DNA from: Lysinibacillus sp. JNUCC-52
GTDB taxonomy: Bacteria; Bacillota; Bacilli; Bacillales_A; Planococcaceae
Assembly (NCBI RefSeq): GCF_015999545.1
Contig: NZ_CP065546.1
Span: 2,946,001-3,010,000 of the forward strand
Length of the DNA: 64,000 nucleotides
Reading direction: 5' to 3'
Position 1 is the first letter of the stretch, and each line of letters starts with the position of its first letter. Positions 52,233 through 64,000 of this stretch are shown here, piece by piece. Under the pieces are notes generated by a model that saw nothing but the letters and a program-made list of their open reading frames with translations, was not told where the DNA came from and searched no databases. Position numbers and translations under genes: made by a program.

Positions 52233-52841
52233 CTATTTACTTTTGTCATCCTTATTTGCGCTGCCGTCACTTTCACCACTAGCCTCTTTTTTGCTGTCGC
52301 TTTCCGAGGAAGTACTTTCACCGCTTTTTTTGATAAGCTCTAGCCATTTCGCCTGCATTAGTGGACTTTCAATCGTTTCTTTTACGACTTCCTCCATCTG
52401 CTTGCGAAGATTGGATGATTTTAAAATCGTCTCCATTTGCTTTTGCATATCAGGTTGACCAAAGAATGACTCCATATCCTTTTGGAATGTAGGGTCTTTC
52501 ATTAGTTCCTTCATAATATCTTGTTGTTGCTTTTGCATACTTTTGGCTACAGTTTCTTTAAACTTTGGATCCTCGAATGTCTTTTTCCAAAAATCCTCAG
52601 CTTCCTTTGAAAGCAAAGTCTCTTCTGTCGCCTTTTTCACTTCGTCATGTTCTAATATCAATAATTCACGAAAACTCGGCTCCTCTAAAAGCTGTCGTAA
52701 CGCCTTTTTACCATCCTCAGTTTGTAGAGAGTCGATCATAATTTTTTTTATCTCATCATAAGACATGTTAGAGGTTTTATCTTGTTGTGAGCAGGCAGCA
52801 AGAAAAAGCGTCAAAATCAGTAATAAAGTCCATTTTCGCAT
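52233..52841 (-). CDS. gerD: Spore germination lipoprotein GerD
   Basis: Inner-membrane lipoprotein that clusters nutrient germinant receptors into the germinosome. It has 202 residues: a signal peptide ending in the lipobox 'FLAAC' (Cys17 lipidated), a long helical central part rich in 'KDPTFQKDMESFFGQPDMQK' type repeats, and a Ser/Glu/Lys-rich low-complexity tail. Convergent to salA and divergent from kbaA, the same layout as in B. subtilis. Confidence 0.92.
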   Translation of the reverse strand: MRKWTLLLILTLFLAACSQQDKTSNMSYDEIKKIMIDSLQTEDGKKALRQLLEEPSFRELLILEHDEVKKATEETLLSKEAEDFWKKTFEDPKFKETVAKSMQKQQQDIMKELMKDPTFQKDMESFFGQPDMQKQMETILKSSNLRKQMEEVVKETIESPLMQAKWLELIKKSGESTSSESDSKKEASGESDGSANKDDKSK

Positions 52842-52992
52842 TCAACATCAGTCCTTTCTATAGATAGACTCTTTCAATTATTGTTCACATTTATGATGAC
52901 TTTATGTATAGCTTGCGAAGAGAAATAGCTTTTTTAACAATGCATTGTTAAAATGATTACAGATATATGAAGAAATTGGGGGACTTTGAGTT

Positions 52993-53667
52993 GTGACGAT
53001 ACGAAATTGGGCAAAGTTTTTCTTCTTTGCAATGCTCGTTGGTGGCGTAGTCAACGGAATTTTTAGTTTATTTATTCGCTGGAGCTTCTTTCAACCATAT
53101 GTAGAAAATGGTCAATGGGGTGAATTTTTCGCCGGGCTTTTATGGATGGTATTTTTAGGTTTTACAATGAGTGTTATTGCACAAGCTGGATTTTTCGCCT
53201 ATTTAACACTTCATCAAGTAGGTGTTAACATCTTTAGAACACTAACTTTATGGAATTGGGTACAGCTATTATTAATTGTTATTACCGTATTTGATATTGT
53301 GTTCTTCCGTTTTGTACCAGGTGTAAAGGATGGACAAAGCTGGGTATTCTATTTAGGGCTGTTAATTGTGTTAATATTCGCTTCTATTGCAACAGCTGTA
53401 CAAAAAGTTAAAATGACAGGAAAAAAACATGTTCTAGTGTCTGCATTATTTTTTATGATTGTTATTACAACATTAGAGTGGACAATCGCTTTAATGGGAC
53501 GCGATGAAAATATTAACGAATATGTTGCACTATTGTTATTTCCATTACTAGCTGTAAATGCATATCAATTATTAGTATTACCAAAATACAATGCAAAATC
53601 CGATGAAGATCGCAAAAAATTAGAAGAACGTCGTAAAGCGCGCCTTAATCAGGCGAAAAATGCATAG
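52993..53667 (+). CDS. kbaA: KinB signalling pathway membrane protein KbaA
   Basis: Integral membrane protein required for activation of the sporulation kinase KinB. It has 224 residues with six hydrophobic helices and a charged C-terminal tail ('SDEDRKKLEERRKARLNQAK'). The start is GTG 52993 after TGGGGGACTTTGAG. Recognised by the segment 'FSLFIRWSFFQPYVENG' and by its place next to gerD. Confidence 0.88.
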   Translation: MTIRNWAKFFFFAMLVGGVVNGIFSLFIRWSFFQPYVENGQWGEFFAGLLWMVFLGFTMSVIAQAGFFAYLTLHQVGVNIFRTLTLWNWVQLLLIVITVFDIVFFRFVPGVKDGQSWVFYLGLLIVLIFASIATAVQKVKMTGKKHVLVSALFFMIVITTLEWTIALMGRDENINEYVALLLFPLLAVNAYQLLVLPKYNAKSDEDRKKLEERRKARLNQAKNA

Positions 53668-53682
53668 TTATTATGAAAAATG

Positions 53683-53713
53683 AGTAGCCTCAAATATGTT
53701 GAGGCTACTTTTA
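53683..53713. terminator. Terminator between kbaA and the PdaB-like gene
   Basis: AGTAGCCTCAA at 53683-53693 pairs perfectly with TTGAGGCTACT at 53699-53709, loop ATATG, then TTTT; an A run on the other side suggests it works in both directions. Confidence 0.85.
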
Positions 53714-54370
53714 TTATGGAGTTTTTTTAGATTGTACTGAGTAACCGAATATATTTTCTTCAATCGACATAAATTTATTTTGTTGCAATAATGTATTTAA
53801 CTCTTTAAAAGTAACCTTAGTGTCTTGATGTAAAGGGAGAAATAAAAAATCGCCTTTTTGTAATTCGGGTGTTTTTTCTCCTTGCCAAATGAGTGAAGGA
53901 GAAAGTATATTTATTTGCTTCTGAAATAAGCTTTTTTGTAAATCCTGAGAATACTGATGATTTCGTGTAGCAAACCAAAGCGGTGTGGTCTTTAAATATT
54001 TTTCATAAGTACTCACATCTTTTTGTAGTAATGCAATATCAATTGGTTCTTCTACTGAATCTTCGGGACCTAATAATCCTGTAGGTAGTTTTCGTTCTTG
54101 AATTACTTTTATATGCTCAGGTGATCGCTCAATCCATGCCGCATCTAAAAGAAGGAGCGGATAAGGTCCTTTTACATTTTTAAGCCAATCTAAAAGTTTA
54201 TCATCAGAAAAAGAAATTTCGACAATAAGTGAAGTGCCATAATGCCCTTTTGTTACAACCGTTGGTGCGTTAGCAATATTAAATACAGAAATCATCGTAG
54301 AATTAATTGGTTTAATAAAGATAAACAATATTCCTATGACAACCAGTGATACCAACGTTTTACGAAGCAT
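53714..54370 (-). CDS. PdaB-like NodB-fold protein lacking catalytic motifs
   Basis: Membrane-anchored protein of 218 residues (one hydrophobic helix, residues 5-22). It follows the layout of the polysaccharide deacetylase PdaB, which lies at this place in B. subtilis: 'LIVEISFSDDKLLDWL' (48-63) where family members have the TFD motif, 'LLLLDAAWIERSPEHIKVI' (72-90) like their 'ATFF...WAERHP' helix, 'LPTGLLG' instead of the metal-binding H-x3-5-H strand, and 'KGDFLFLPLH' near the end. The catalytic Asp and metal His residues seem lost, so it is probably a pseudoenzyme. The similarity is by eye. Confidence 0.6.
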   Translation of the reverse strand: MLRKTLVSLVVIGILFIFIKPINSTMISVFNIANAPTVVTKGHYGTSLIVEISFSDDKLLDWLKNVKGPYPLLLLDAAWIERSPEHIKVIQERKLPTGLLGPEDSVEEPIDIALLQKDVSTYEKYLKTTPLWFATRNHQYSQDLQKSLFQKQINILSPSLIWQGEKTPELQKGDFLFLPLHQDTKVTFKELNTLLQQNKFMSIEENIFGYSVQSKKTP

Positions 54371-54438
54371 ATTTAAAACCCCATTTCTATAATTTTAAAC
54401 ATAAAAATAAACTCCTTAAAAAAACTTATGATTTTGTG

Positions 54439-54468
54439 TTGACTTTCATGATTAATCGATGTTATTAT
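54439..54468 (+). promoter_or_regulatory. rRNA operon promoter
   Basis: TTGACT at 54439-54444 and TATTAT at 54463-54468 (18 bases), about 170 bases before 16S. Between them lies a leader with a small hairpin GCTAAC-TTC-GTTAGC at about 54558-54572. Confidence 0.65.
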
Positions 54469-54509
54469 GTATAAGTCGCCAAGAGATGACGCGACAAACG
54501 AAACAAAAT

Positions 54510-54542
54510 GAACCTTGAAAACTGAACAAGCAAAACGTAATC
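54510..54542 (+). other. 5' arm of the 16S processing stalk
   Basis: This 33-base arm, from GAACCTT to ACGTAATC, pairs with 56230-56260 downstream of 16S. Helices are AAGGTTC with GAACCTT, TCAGTTTT with AAAACTGA, and GATTACGTTTTGC with GCAAAACGTAATC. It is the expected RNase III cleavage stalk. Confidence 0.85.
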
Positions 54543-54640
54543 AATATAGTTTTTAGTAGCTAACTTCGTTAGCGGACGAAACAAAATTTTGGACATCAAA
54601 ATTGATGCCAGCAAAACAATTTGAGCTAATCAAATTTCTT

Positions 54641-59423
<4,783 letters not shown>

Positions 59424-59526
59424 AAAGTTTGAAACATTCAATGAACCGTTTATCCAGTTTTGAAAGAACAACATCTTTCAATTAAGAGGGTTTCAAGATA
59501 CGATGTATATTGAAAGCCGAACATAG

Positions 59527-59642
59527 TCTAGTGATGATGGCAAAGAGGTCACACCCGTTCCCATACCGAACACGGAAGTTAAGCTCTTTAGCGCCGATGG
59601 TAGTTGGGGGCTTCCCCCTGTGAGAGTAGGACGTCGCTAGGC
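59527..59642 (+). rRNA. 5S ribosomal RNA
   Basis: About 116 bases. The core 'CACACCCGTTCCCATACCGA' and 'ACACGGAAGTTAAGCTC' is characteristic. The terminal helix pairs TCTAGTGA (59527) with TCGCTAGG. It closes the rRNA operon. Confidence 0.96.
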
Positions 59643-59645
59643 GCA

Positions 59646-59685
59646 AAAAGTCGCTGCTGATACACTCAGTAGTGGCTTTTTTTAT
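59646..59685 (+). terminator. rRNA operon terminator
   Basis: AGTCGCTGCTGA at 59649-59660 pairs with TCAGTAGTGGCT at 59666-59677 (12 bp, three G-U), loop TACAC, then seven T. Confidence 0.88.
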
Positions 59686-59720
59686 TTCTATAAAATTAAT
59701 TTAACTGAGATAAAATAGAA

Positions 59721-59755
59721 AAAAGACATTTCACCTGATAGGTGAAATGTCTTTT
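59721..59755. terminator. Terminator of the acyl-CoA synthetase gene
   Basis: AAAAGACATTTCACCT at 59721-59736 pairs perfectly with AGGTGAAATGTCTTTT at 59740-59755, loop GAT. It lies just after the stop of the minus-strand gene and is symmetrical enough to work in both directions. Confidence 0.88.
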
Positions 59756-59761
59756 AATTAA

Positions 59762-61339
59762 TTAAACAGTTATAGCACGTAGCTCCACACGTCGAATCTT
59801 TCCTGATGTTGTTTTTGGCAGCTCATCGATAAAGACAATACTGCGAGGATATTTGTAAGGCGCTGTTAATGCTTTAACGTGCTCCTGAAGCTCTTTCGTT
59901 AGTTGTTCCTCATCATGGTCTCGGAAGCTCTCACGTAAGATTACAAATGCTTTTACAATATGCCCTCTAATTTCATCTGGTGCAGCGACAACAGCACATT
60001 CTTGTACAGCTTCATGCTTATTTAAAGCATCCTCTACTTCAAACGGACCAATTGTATAGCCTGAAGAAATAATAATATCATCACCACGTCCTTCAAACCA
60101 GAAGTAACCATCTTCATCGCATTTTGCTTGGTCACCTGTAATATACCAATCACCTCTAAAAGCAGCTTGTGTGCGTTCAGGTTCACGATAATACTCTTTG
60201 AATAGAGCTGGTGAAGATTTATGGACAGCGATATCTCCAACTTCTCCTACAGGTGCCTCATTGCCCTCATGGTCAATAATACGTACAATATTTCCTGGCG
60301 TAGGAACACCCATAGAGCCAGGGCGTAATTCGGTGTTTTCAAGTGTACCAATTAATAAAGTATTTTCTGTTTGTCCATAGCCATCACGTACTTTAAGGCC
60401 AAAATTTTTCATAAATGTTTCAATTACTGGACGATTTAACGGCTCACCAGCAGAAACGGCACTTCTTAATGAGACTAAATTGTAATCTTTTAGATTATCA
60501 ATCTTTGCCATAATACGATATTCAGTAGGTGTACAGCAAAGAACATTCACTTTTTCGTCCTGAAGAAGCTGGAGATACGTATGAGGATCAAAACTTCCAT
60601 GATAGACGAAAGCAGTTGCCCCTAACATGATTGTTGATAAAAATGGACTCCAGATCCATTTTTGCCAACCTGGTGCTGCAGTCGCCCATACGAGATCACC
60701 TTCGCGTACACAAAGCCATTTGGAAGCTGCTGTTCGAATATGTGCATAACCCCAGCCATGAGAGTGAACTACTCCTTTTGGTTTACCCGTTGTTCCTGAA
60801 GTATAAGAAAGAAATGCCATATCATCGCGTTTTGTAGCTACAGCCGTAAAGCTTGTAGGTTGCTTATCAGCTAATGCATCTAAAGACACCCAATTGCTTG
60901 TAGCATTGCCAATGACTAATTTATTGTTTAAAGCGGCAACAGAAGAAGTAATTTGATCAACCTCGCTAGTAAAAGCCTCGTAGGCAATCACTGCGTTTGC
61001 AGAAGAGTGTTCCATACGATATTCTAAATCACTTGCACGTAACATCTCTGAACAAGAGATAGGAACGATTCCCGCCTTTAAACAACCGAGGAAAACAAAA
61101 TATGCTTCTGGTAGACGTGGGATAATCACTAGTACACGATCACCTTTTTGAAGTCCTCTCTCTGTAAAGGCATTCGCGTATTGGTTCATTTTTTGAATAA
61201 GGTCAGCATATGAAATTGTGCGGCGATTTTGTTTCGTATCTAGCCATCTTATAGCTTGACGATCACTATCTTGGGAAAACTTCTCTAATTCCTCTGTGAT
61301 GTTATAAAGTTCAGGTGCAATTAAATCATTTGTTACCAT
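59762..61339 (-). CDS. Acyl-CoA synthetase, MbcS/YtcI-like
   Basis: AMP-forming acid-CoA ligase of 525 residues that probably activates short, medium or branched-chain fatty acids. The P-loop is 'FLSYTSGTTGKPKGVVHSHG', then 'RDGYGQTENT', 'WYITGDQAKCDEDGYFWFEG', 'RGDDIIISSGYTIGPFEVED' and the catalytic Lys in 'PKTTSGKIRRVELR'. It resembles the MbcS (methylbutanoyl-CoA synthetase) group more than acetate AcsA, judged by size and by 'PGWQKWIWSPFLSTI'. GGGGAGG precedes the ATG. It runs opposite to the rRNA and tRNA genes. Confidence 0.85.
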   Translation of the reverse strand: MVTNDLIAPELYNITEELEKFSQDSDRQAIRWLDTKQNRRTISYADLIQKMNQYANAFTERGLQKGDRVLVIIPRLPEAYFVFLGCLKAGIVPISCSEMLRASDLEYRMEHSSANAVIAYEAFTSEVDQITSSVAALNNKLVIGNATSNWVSLDALADKQPTSFTAVATKRDDMAFLSYTSGTTGKPKGVVHSHGWGYAHIRTAASKWLCVREGDLVWATAAPGWQKWIWSPFLSTIMLGATAFVYHGSFDPHTYLQLLQDEKVNVLCCTPTEYRIMAKIDNLKDYNLVSLRSAVSAGEPLNRPVIETFMKNFGLKVRDGYGQTENTLLIGTLENTELRPGSMGVPTPGNIVRIIDHEGNEAPVGEVGDIAVHKSSPALFKEYYREPERTQAAFRGDWYITGDQAKCDEDGYFWFEGRGDDIIISSGYTIGPFEVEDALNKHEAVQECAVVAAPDEIRGHIVKAFVILRESFRDHDEEQLTKELQEHVKALTAPYKYPRSIVFIDELPKTTSGKIRRVELRAITV

Positions 61340-61535
61340 ATATGAACATTCCTCCCCAAAACTAATTTAATAGAAAATTCTTAAAACTATTTTTATTTTA
61401 GCAATTACAATAATATACAGCAAGAATATTTGATGCGCAAAATAGAAATATTAGATTTAATAGAGAACTATTATGCTTTATTACCTACAAGTTAAAAATT
61501 ATGCAATAAATTAAATAATTTTTTTTAAAAAAGTA

Positions 61536-61563
61536 TTGCATAATTTAGAATGCTTGCTATAAT
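61536..61563 (+). promoter_or_regulatory. Promoter of tRNA-Asn and the tRNA cluster
   Basis: TTGCAT at 61536-61541 and a consensus TATAAT at 61558-61563 (16 bases) with an extended TGC just before it. Confidence 0.75.
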
Positions 61564-61610
61564 AATAAATGTACTTAAGAGGTTGTTAAAACCAAATTGA
61601 ATAGTATTGT

Positions 61611-61687
61611 TCCGAAGTAGCTCAGTTGGTAGTAGCACCTGACTGTTAATCAGGTTGTCGCAGGTTCGAGTCCTGCCTTCGGAGCCA
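61611..61687 (+). tRNA. tRNA-Asn (GTT)
   Basis: Acceptor TCCGAAG pairs with CTTCGGA; anticodon GTT at 61645-61647 in the loop CTGTTAA; T-arm GCAGG-TTCGAGT-CCTGC; CCA encoded. The D stem (GCTC against TAGC) has one mismatch. Confidence 0.96.
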
Positions 61688-61746
61688 TTTTTTTGCCCTT
61701 TTTTAACTACATATTATATTTAAAAAGAAATTATTTTAAAAAAGGC

Positions 61747-61775
61747 TTGCATCATATTGAAAATGATGTTAATAT
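61747..61775 (+). promoter_or_regulatory. Second promoter inside the tRNA cluster
   Basis: TTGCAT at 61747-61752 and TAATAT at 61770-61775, spacer 17 bases, upstream of tRNA-Glu. It would allow the last five tRNAs to be made separately from tRNA-Asn. Confidence 0.6.
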
Positions 61776-61805
61776 AAATCTTGTCTTGTTTGAGACATAA
61801 TAAAT

Positions 61806-61880
61806 GGCCCCTTGGTCAAGCGGTTAAGACACCGCCCTTTCACGGCGGTAACACGGGTTCGAATCCCGTAGGGGTCACCA
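61806..61880 (+). tRNA. tRNA-Glu (TTC)
   Basis: Acceptor GGCCCCT pairs with AGGGGTC; anticodon TTC at 61839-61841; T-arm ACGGG-TTCGAAT-CCCGT; CCA encoded. It is the substrate of the GltX at the start of the window. Confidence 0.97.
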
Positions 61881-61954
61881 TTTTCTAAGCATCGTAGTAA
61901 TGCAAAGGCTTAAAAAGATAAATAAACTGTGAAGAAAAAAACACCTGTTTCTAT

Positions 61955-62030
61955 GGAGGATTAGCTCAGCTGGGAGAGCATCTGCCTTACAAGCAGAGGG
62001 TCGGCGGTTCGAGCCCGTCATCCTCCACCA
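61955..62030 (+). tRNA. tRNA-Val (TAC)
   Basis: Acceptor GGAGGAT pairs with ATCCTCC; anticodon TAC at 61988-61990 between TCTGC and GCAGA; CCA encoded. Confidence 0.97.
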
Positions 62031-62044
62031 TATAGTGTTTTTTC

Positions 62045-62128
62045 GGAGGGGTAGCGAAGTGGCTAAACGCGGCGGACTGTAAATCCGCTCCTTAGGGTTC
62101 GGCGGTTCGAATCCGTCCCCCTCCACCA
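62045..62128 (+). tRNA. tRNA-Tyr (GTA)
   Basis: Class II tRNA with a long variable arm, 84 bases. Acceptor GGAGGGG pairs with CCCCTCC; anticodon GTA at 62079-62081 between GCGGA and TCCGC; CCA encoded. Confidence 0.97.
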
Positions 62129-62148
62129 GTTTTATTTATATGAATGAA

Positions 62149-62223
62149 TGGGGTATAGCCAAGCGGTAAGGCAACGGATTTTGATTCCGTCATGCCCTGG
62201 TTCGAATCCAGGTACCCCAGCCA
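62149..62223 (+). tRNA. tRNA-Gln (TTG)
   Basis: Acceptor TGGGGTA pairs with TACCCCA; anticodon TTG at 62181-62183 between ACGGA and TCCGT; CCA encoded. Confidence 0.97.
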
Positions 62224-62235
62224 TTTTTCTTTTAT

Positions 62236-62308
62236 GAGCCATTAGCTCAGTTGGTAGAGCATCTGACTTTTAATCAGAGGGTCGAAGGTTCGAGTCCTTC
62301 ATGGCTCA
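62236..62308 (+). tRNA. tRNA-Lys (TTT), CCA not encoded
   Basis: Acceptor GAGCCAT pairs with ATGGCTC, discriminator A; anticodon TTT at 62269-62271 between TCTGA and TCAGA. The genome continues with CTTTT instead of CCA, so the 3' end must be completed by the CCA-adding enzyme, unlike the five upstream tRNAs. Confidence 0.96.
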
Positions 62309-62355
62309 CTTTTCTATAATTCAAATTCAAAAGTGTAACATTAACTACAGATACT

Positions 62356-62389
62356 AATCTCTTGCTGAAAACAGCAGGAGATTTTTTTT
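62356..62389 (+). terminator. Terminator of the tRNA cluster
   Basis: ATCTCTTGCTG at 62357-62367 pairs with CAGCAGGAGAT at 62372-62382 (11 bp, one G-U), loop AAAA, followed by TTTTTTT. Confidence 0.9.
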
Positions 62390-62428
62390 GTTATTTTAAA
62401 ATGTATAAATATACGTATTTCTGTTAGG

Positions 62429-62458
62429 TTGAGCCAAGTACATTGTAGGCTTTACAAT
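62429..62458 (+). promoter_or_regulatory. Possible promoter of rocF
   Basis: TTGAGC at 62429-62434 and TACAAT at 62453-62458, spacer 18 bases. No sigma-54 (-24/-12) element is seen, although B. subtilis rocDEF uses one. Confidence 0.4.
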
Positions 62459-62488
62459 AGTCTTATTAAGAATAGGGGGTATAAAATA

Positions 62489-63394
62489 ATGAATAAACAT
62501 CAAGTATCAATTATTGGAGTTCCAACAGATTACGGTCAAACACGAAGAGGGGTTGATATGGGGCCAAGTGCAATCCGTTATGCGGGTGTTGTTGAGCGAT
62601 TAGAGGCAATTGGTCACAAGGTAGAGGATCAGGGAGATATTCTTGTTAGTCAAGTACAAGAGAGTAAGGAAATTGATAAACAGCTATTAAATTTAGAAGA
62701 AGTTGTAGATGTTAGTACGTCATTAGCAAATCAAGTACATGAAGCATTAGAACAGAAAAAATTCCCGCTTGTTTTTGGTGGGGATCATAGTATTGCAATC
62801 GGTACACTTGCAGGACTTGGTGAGCATTTTAAAAACTTAGGTGTTATTTGGTTTGATGCACATGCAGATCTTAATACACCAGATACTACTCCATCTGGTA
62901 ATATCCATGGTATGCCACTTGCTGTTAGCATTGGCTTAGGTCATGAGCGCCTTGTGCAAATTCGTAATTTTGCACCAAAAGTTAAACCTGAAAATGTAAT
63001 TATAATTGGAGCGCGTTCAGTAGATCCTGGTGAACGTGAGCTAATTCGCCAGCAAGGAATTAAAGTATATACAATGCATGAAGTAGATCGCCTTGGAATG
63101 ACGCGTGTAATGGAAGATGCTATTGCTTATTTAAAAGAACGTAACGTAGATGGCTTACATTTATCGTTAGACTTAGATGGTCTAGATCCACTTTATACAC
63201 CAGGAGTAGGTACGCCAGTGCCTGGTGGCATAACATACCGAGAAAGCCATTTAGCGATGGAAATGCTACAAGAATCAGGCATGCTAACATCTGCTGAATT
63301 TGTTGAGGTAAATCCAATACTAGATGAAAAAAATAAAACTGCAGATGTCGCTGTCGCATTAATCGGTTCTTTATTCGGTGAGACACTAGTTTAA
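62489..63394 (+). CDS. rocF: Arginase
   Basis: Manganese enzyme that splits arginine into ornithine and urea. It has 301 residues from ATG 62489, eight bases after AGGGGGT; the frame open from 62429 is too long. Metal ligands are visible in 'VFGGDHSIAIG', 'WFDAHADLNTPD' and 'LSLDLDGLDPLYTPGVG'. It precedes sigW, a neighbourhood I recall from several Bacillales outside B. subtilis. Probably a single gene, as a sigma-W promoter follows. Confidence 0.96.
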   Translation: MNKHQVSIIGVPTDYGQTRRGVDMGPSAIRYAGVVERLEAIGHKVEDQGDILVSQVQESKEIDKQLLNLEEVVDVSTSLANQVHEALEQKKFPLVFGGDHSIAIGTLAGLGEHFKNLGVIWFDAHADLNTPDTTPSGNIHGMPLAVSIGLGHERLVQIRNFAPKVKPENVIIIGARSVDPGERELIRQQGIKVYTMHEVDRLGMTRVMEDAIAYLKERNVDGLHLSLDLDGLDPLYTPGVGTPVPGGITYRESHLAMEMLQESGMLTSAEFVEVNPILDEKNKTADVAVALIGSLFGETLV

Positions 63395-63463
63395 TTCCAA
63401 ATTGTGAAAATATTGTTTATCACCACATTGGATAAAAATCTTTTGTTATAATTGAATATAAAT

Positions 63464-63490
63464 TGAAACTTTTCTTATAGTCGGGCCGTA
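63464..63490 (+). promoter_or_regulatory. Sigma-W autoregulatory promoter
   Basis: TGAAAC at 63464-63469 and CGTA at 63487-63490, 17 bases apart, matching the sigma-W consensus (TGAAAC, about 16-17 bases, CGTA), 38 bases before the sigW start. Confidence 0.85.
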
Positions 63491-63528
63491 TAGTATAAGA
63501 CAGTTGTAAAGGTGGAGAAGTAAACACA

Positions 63529-64000
63529 ATGGATGCGTTAGTAAATAAGAGAATAAAACAAGTGCTTAAAGGCGATCAAAACGCATTTGCCGATATTGTG
63601 AGTCTCTATCAGCACAAACTGTACCAAGTATGCTACCGAATGTTAGGAAACAAGCAAGAATCTGAGGATATTGCACAAGAAGCGTTTGTTCGTGCATATA
63701 TGAATTTGCATACTTTTGATCAAAAAAGAAAATTTTCGACGTGGCTTTATCGCATCGCGACGAACCTCTGTATAGACCGTATTAGAAAGAAAAAGCCGGA
63801 TTATTATTTAGATGCGGAGGTAGCTGGTACAGAAGGGCTGGATATGTATTCACAAATTGCAGCAGACGACCAGCTACCAGAAGAGCAGTTAGAGCAGATG
63901 GAGCTACAAGATCGCATTCAATATGAGATTGGACGTTTGCCGGATAAATATCGTTCAGTTATAGTATTGAAATATATTGAAGAATTATCGTTACAAGAAA
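63529..64000 (+). CDS. sigW: ECF sigma factor sigma-W, 3' end outside the window
   Basis: Extracytoplasmic-function sigma factor for cell-envelope stress. The first 157 residues are present, from ATG 63529 after AAAGGTGGAGAAG. Region 2 shows 'YRMLGNKQESEDIAQEAFVR' and 'FSTWLYRIATNLCIDRIRKK', then the linker 'KPDYYLDAEVAGTEGLDMYS', which I recognise from SigW, and the start of region 4 ('LPDKYRSVIVLKYIEELSLQ'). The anti-sigma gene rsiW is expected next, outside the window. Confidence 0.93.
   Translation, partial: MDALVNKRIKQVLKGDQNAFADIVSLYQHKLYQVCYRMLGNKQESEDIAQEAFVRAYMNLHTFDQKRKFSTWLYRIATNLCIDRIRKKKPDYYLDAEVAGTEGLDMYSQIAADDQLPEEQLEQMELQDRIQYEIGRLPDKYRSVIVLKYIEELSLQE

Noticed and set aside
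61875..62126. Minus-strand frame of 83 residues over the tRNA cluster
   Set aside because: It is antisense to tRNA-Val and tRNA-Tyr; its peptide 'MTGSNRRPSACKADALPAEL' is the familiar artefact of translating tRNA genes backwards.

Overview
The window is a conserved core segment of a low-GC Gram-positive chromosome (Bacillales). Gene order, protein sequences and the rRNA all resemble Bacillus subtilis. The AT-rich codon use, the Bce-type module behind tuf and the rRNA leader and spacer sequences suggest the Planococcaceae, most likely Lysinibacillus; that genus call is an inference from memory of family sequences, not a database result.

Region 1 (1-10.9 kb): 3' part of gltX, a cysteine T-box, cysE-cysS-mrnC-rlmB-rae1, sigH, rpmG-secE-nusG, then rplK-rplA and rplJ-rplL with their leaders, and the rRNA methyltransferase ybxB/rsmC. 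Region 2 (11-23.7 kb): rpoB, rpoC, an L7Ae-like gene, rpsL-rpsG-fusA-tuf. Region 3 (23.7-29.8 kb): an accessory insert between tuf and rpsJ, made of a Bce-type response regulator, an intramembrane-sensing kinase, an ABC transporter and a YuiF-like carrier. Region 4 (30-44.5 kb): the S10-spc-alpha ribosomal protein cluster with secY, adk, infA and rpoA. The map gene normally found between adk and infA is a decayed remnant here. Region 5 (44.8-49.2 kb): the energy-coupling module ecfA1-ecfA2-ecfT, truA, rplM-rpsI. Region 6 (49.3-54.4 kb): two paralogous small membrane proteins, an orphan ORF, then cwlD-salA-gerD-kbaA and a NodB-fold protein that appears to have lost its catalytic residues and sits where pdaB is expected. 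Region 7 (54.4-59.7 kb): a complete 16S-23S-5S operon without spacer tRNAs. Region 8 (59.7-64 kb): an acyl-CoA synthetase on the minus strand, six tRNAs (Asn, Glu, Val, Tyr, Gln, Lys), arginase rocF, and the start of sigW behind a recognisable sigma-W promoter.

Most genes build or run the translation and transcription machinery. Spore-related genes (sigH, cwlD, gerD, kbaA, the PdaB-like gene) indicate an endospore former. I found no CRISPR array, insertion sequence, prophage or clear novel multi-gene system. The most interesting signals are non-coding or decaying: the map remnant, the PdaB-like pseudoenzyme, a structured RNA downstream of rplQ, a nested-helix region between rpsL and rpsG, and terminator-like hairpins in front of both rpoB and rpoC.
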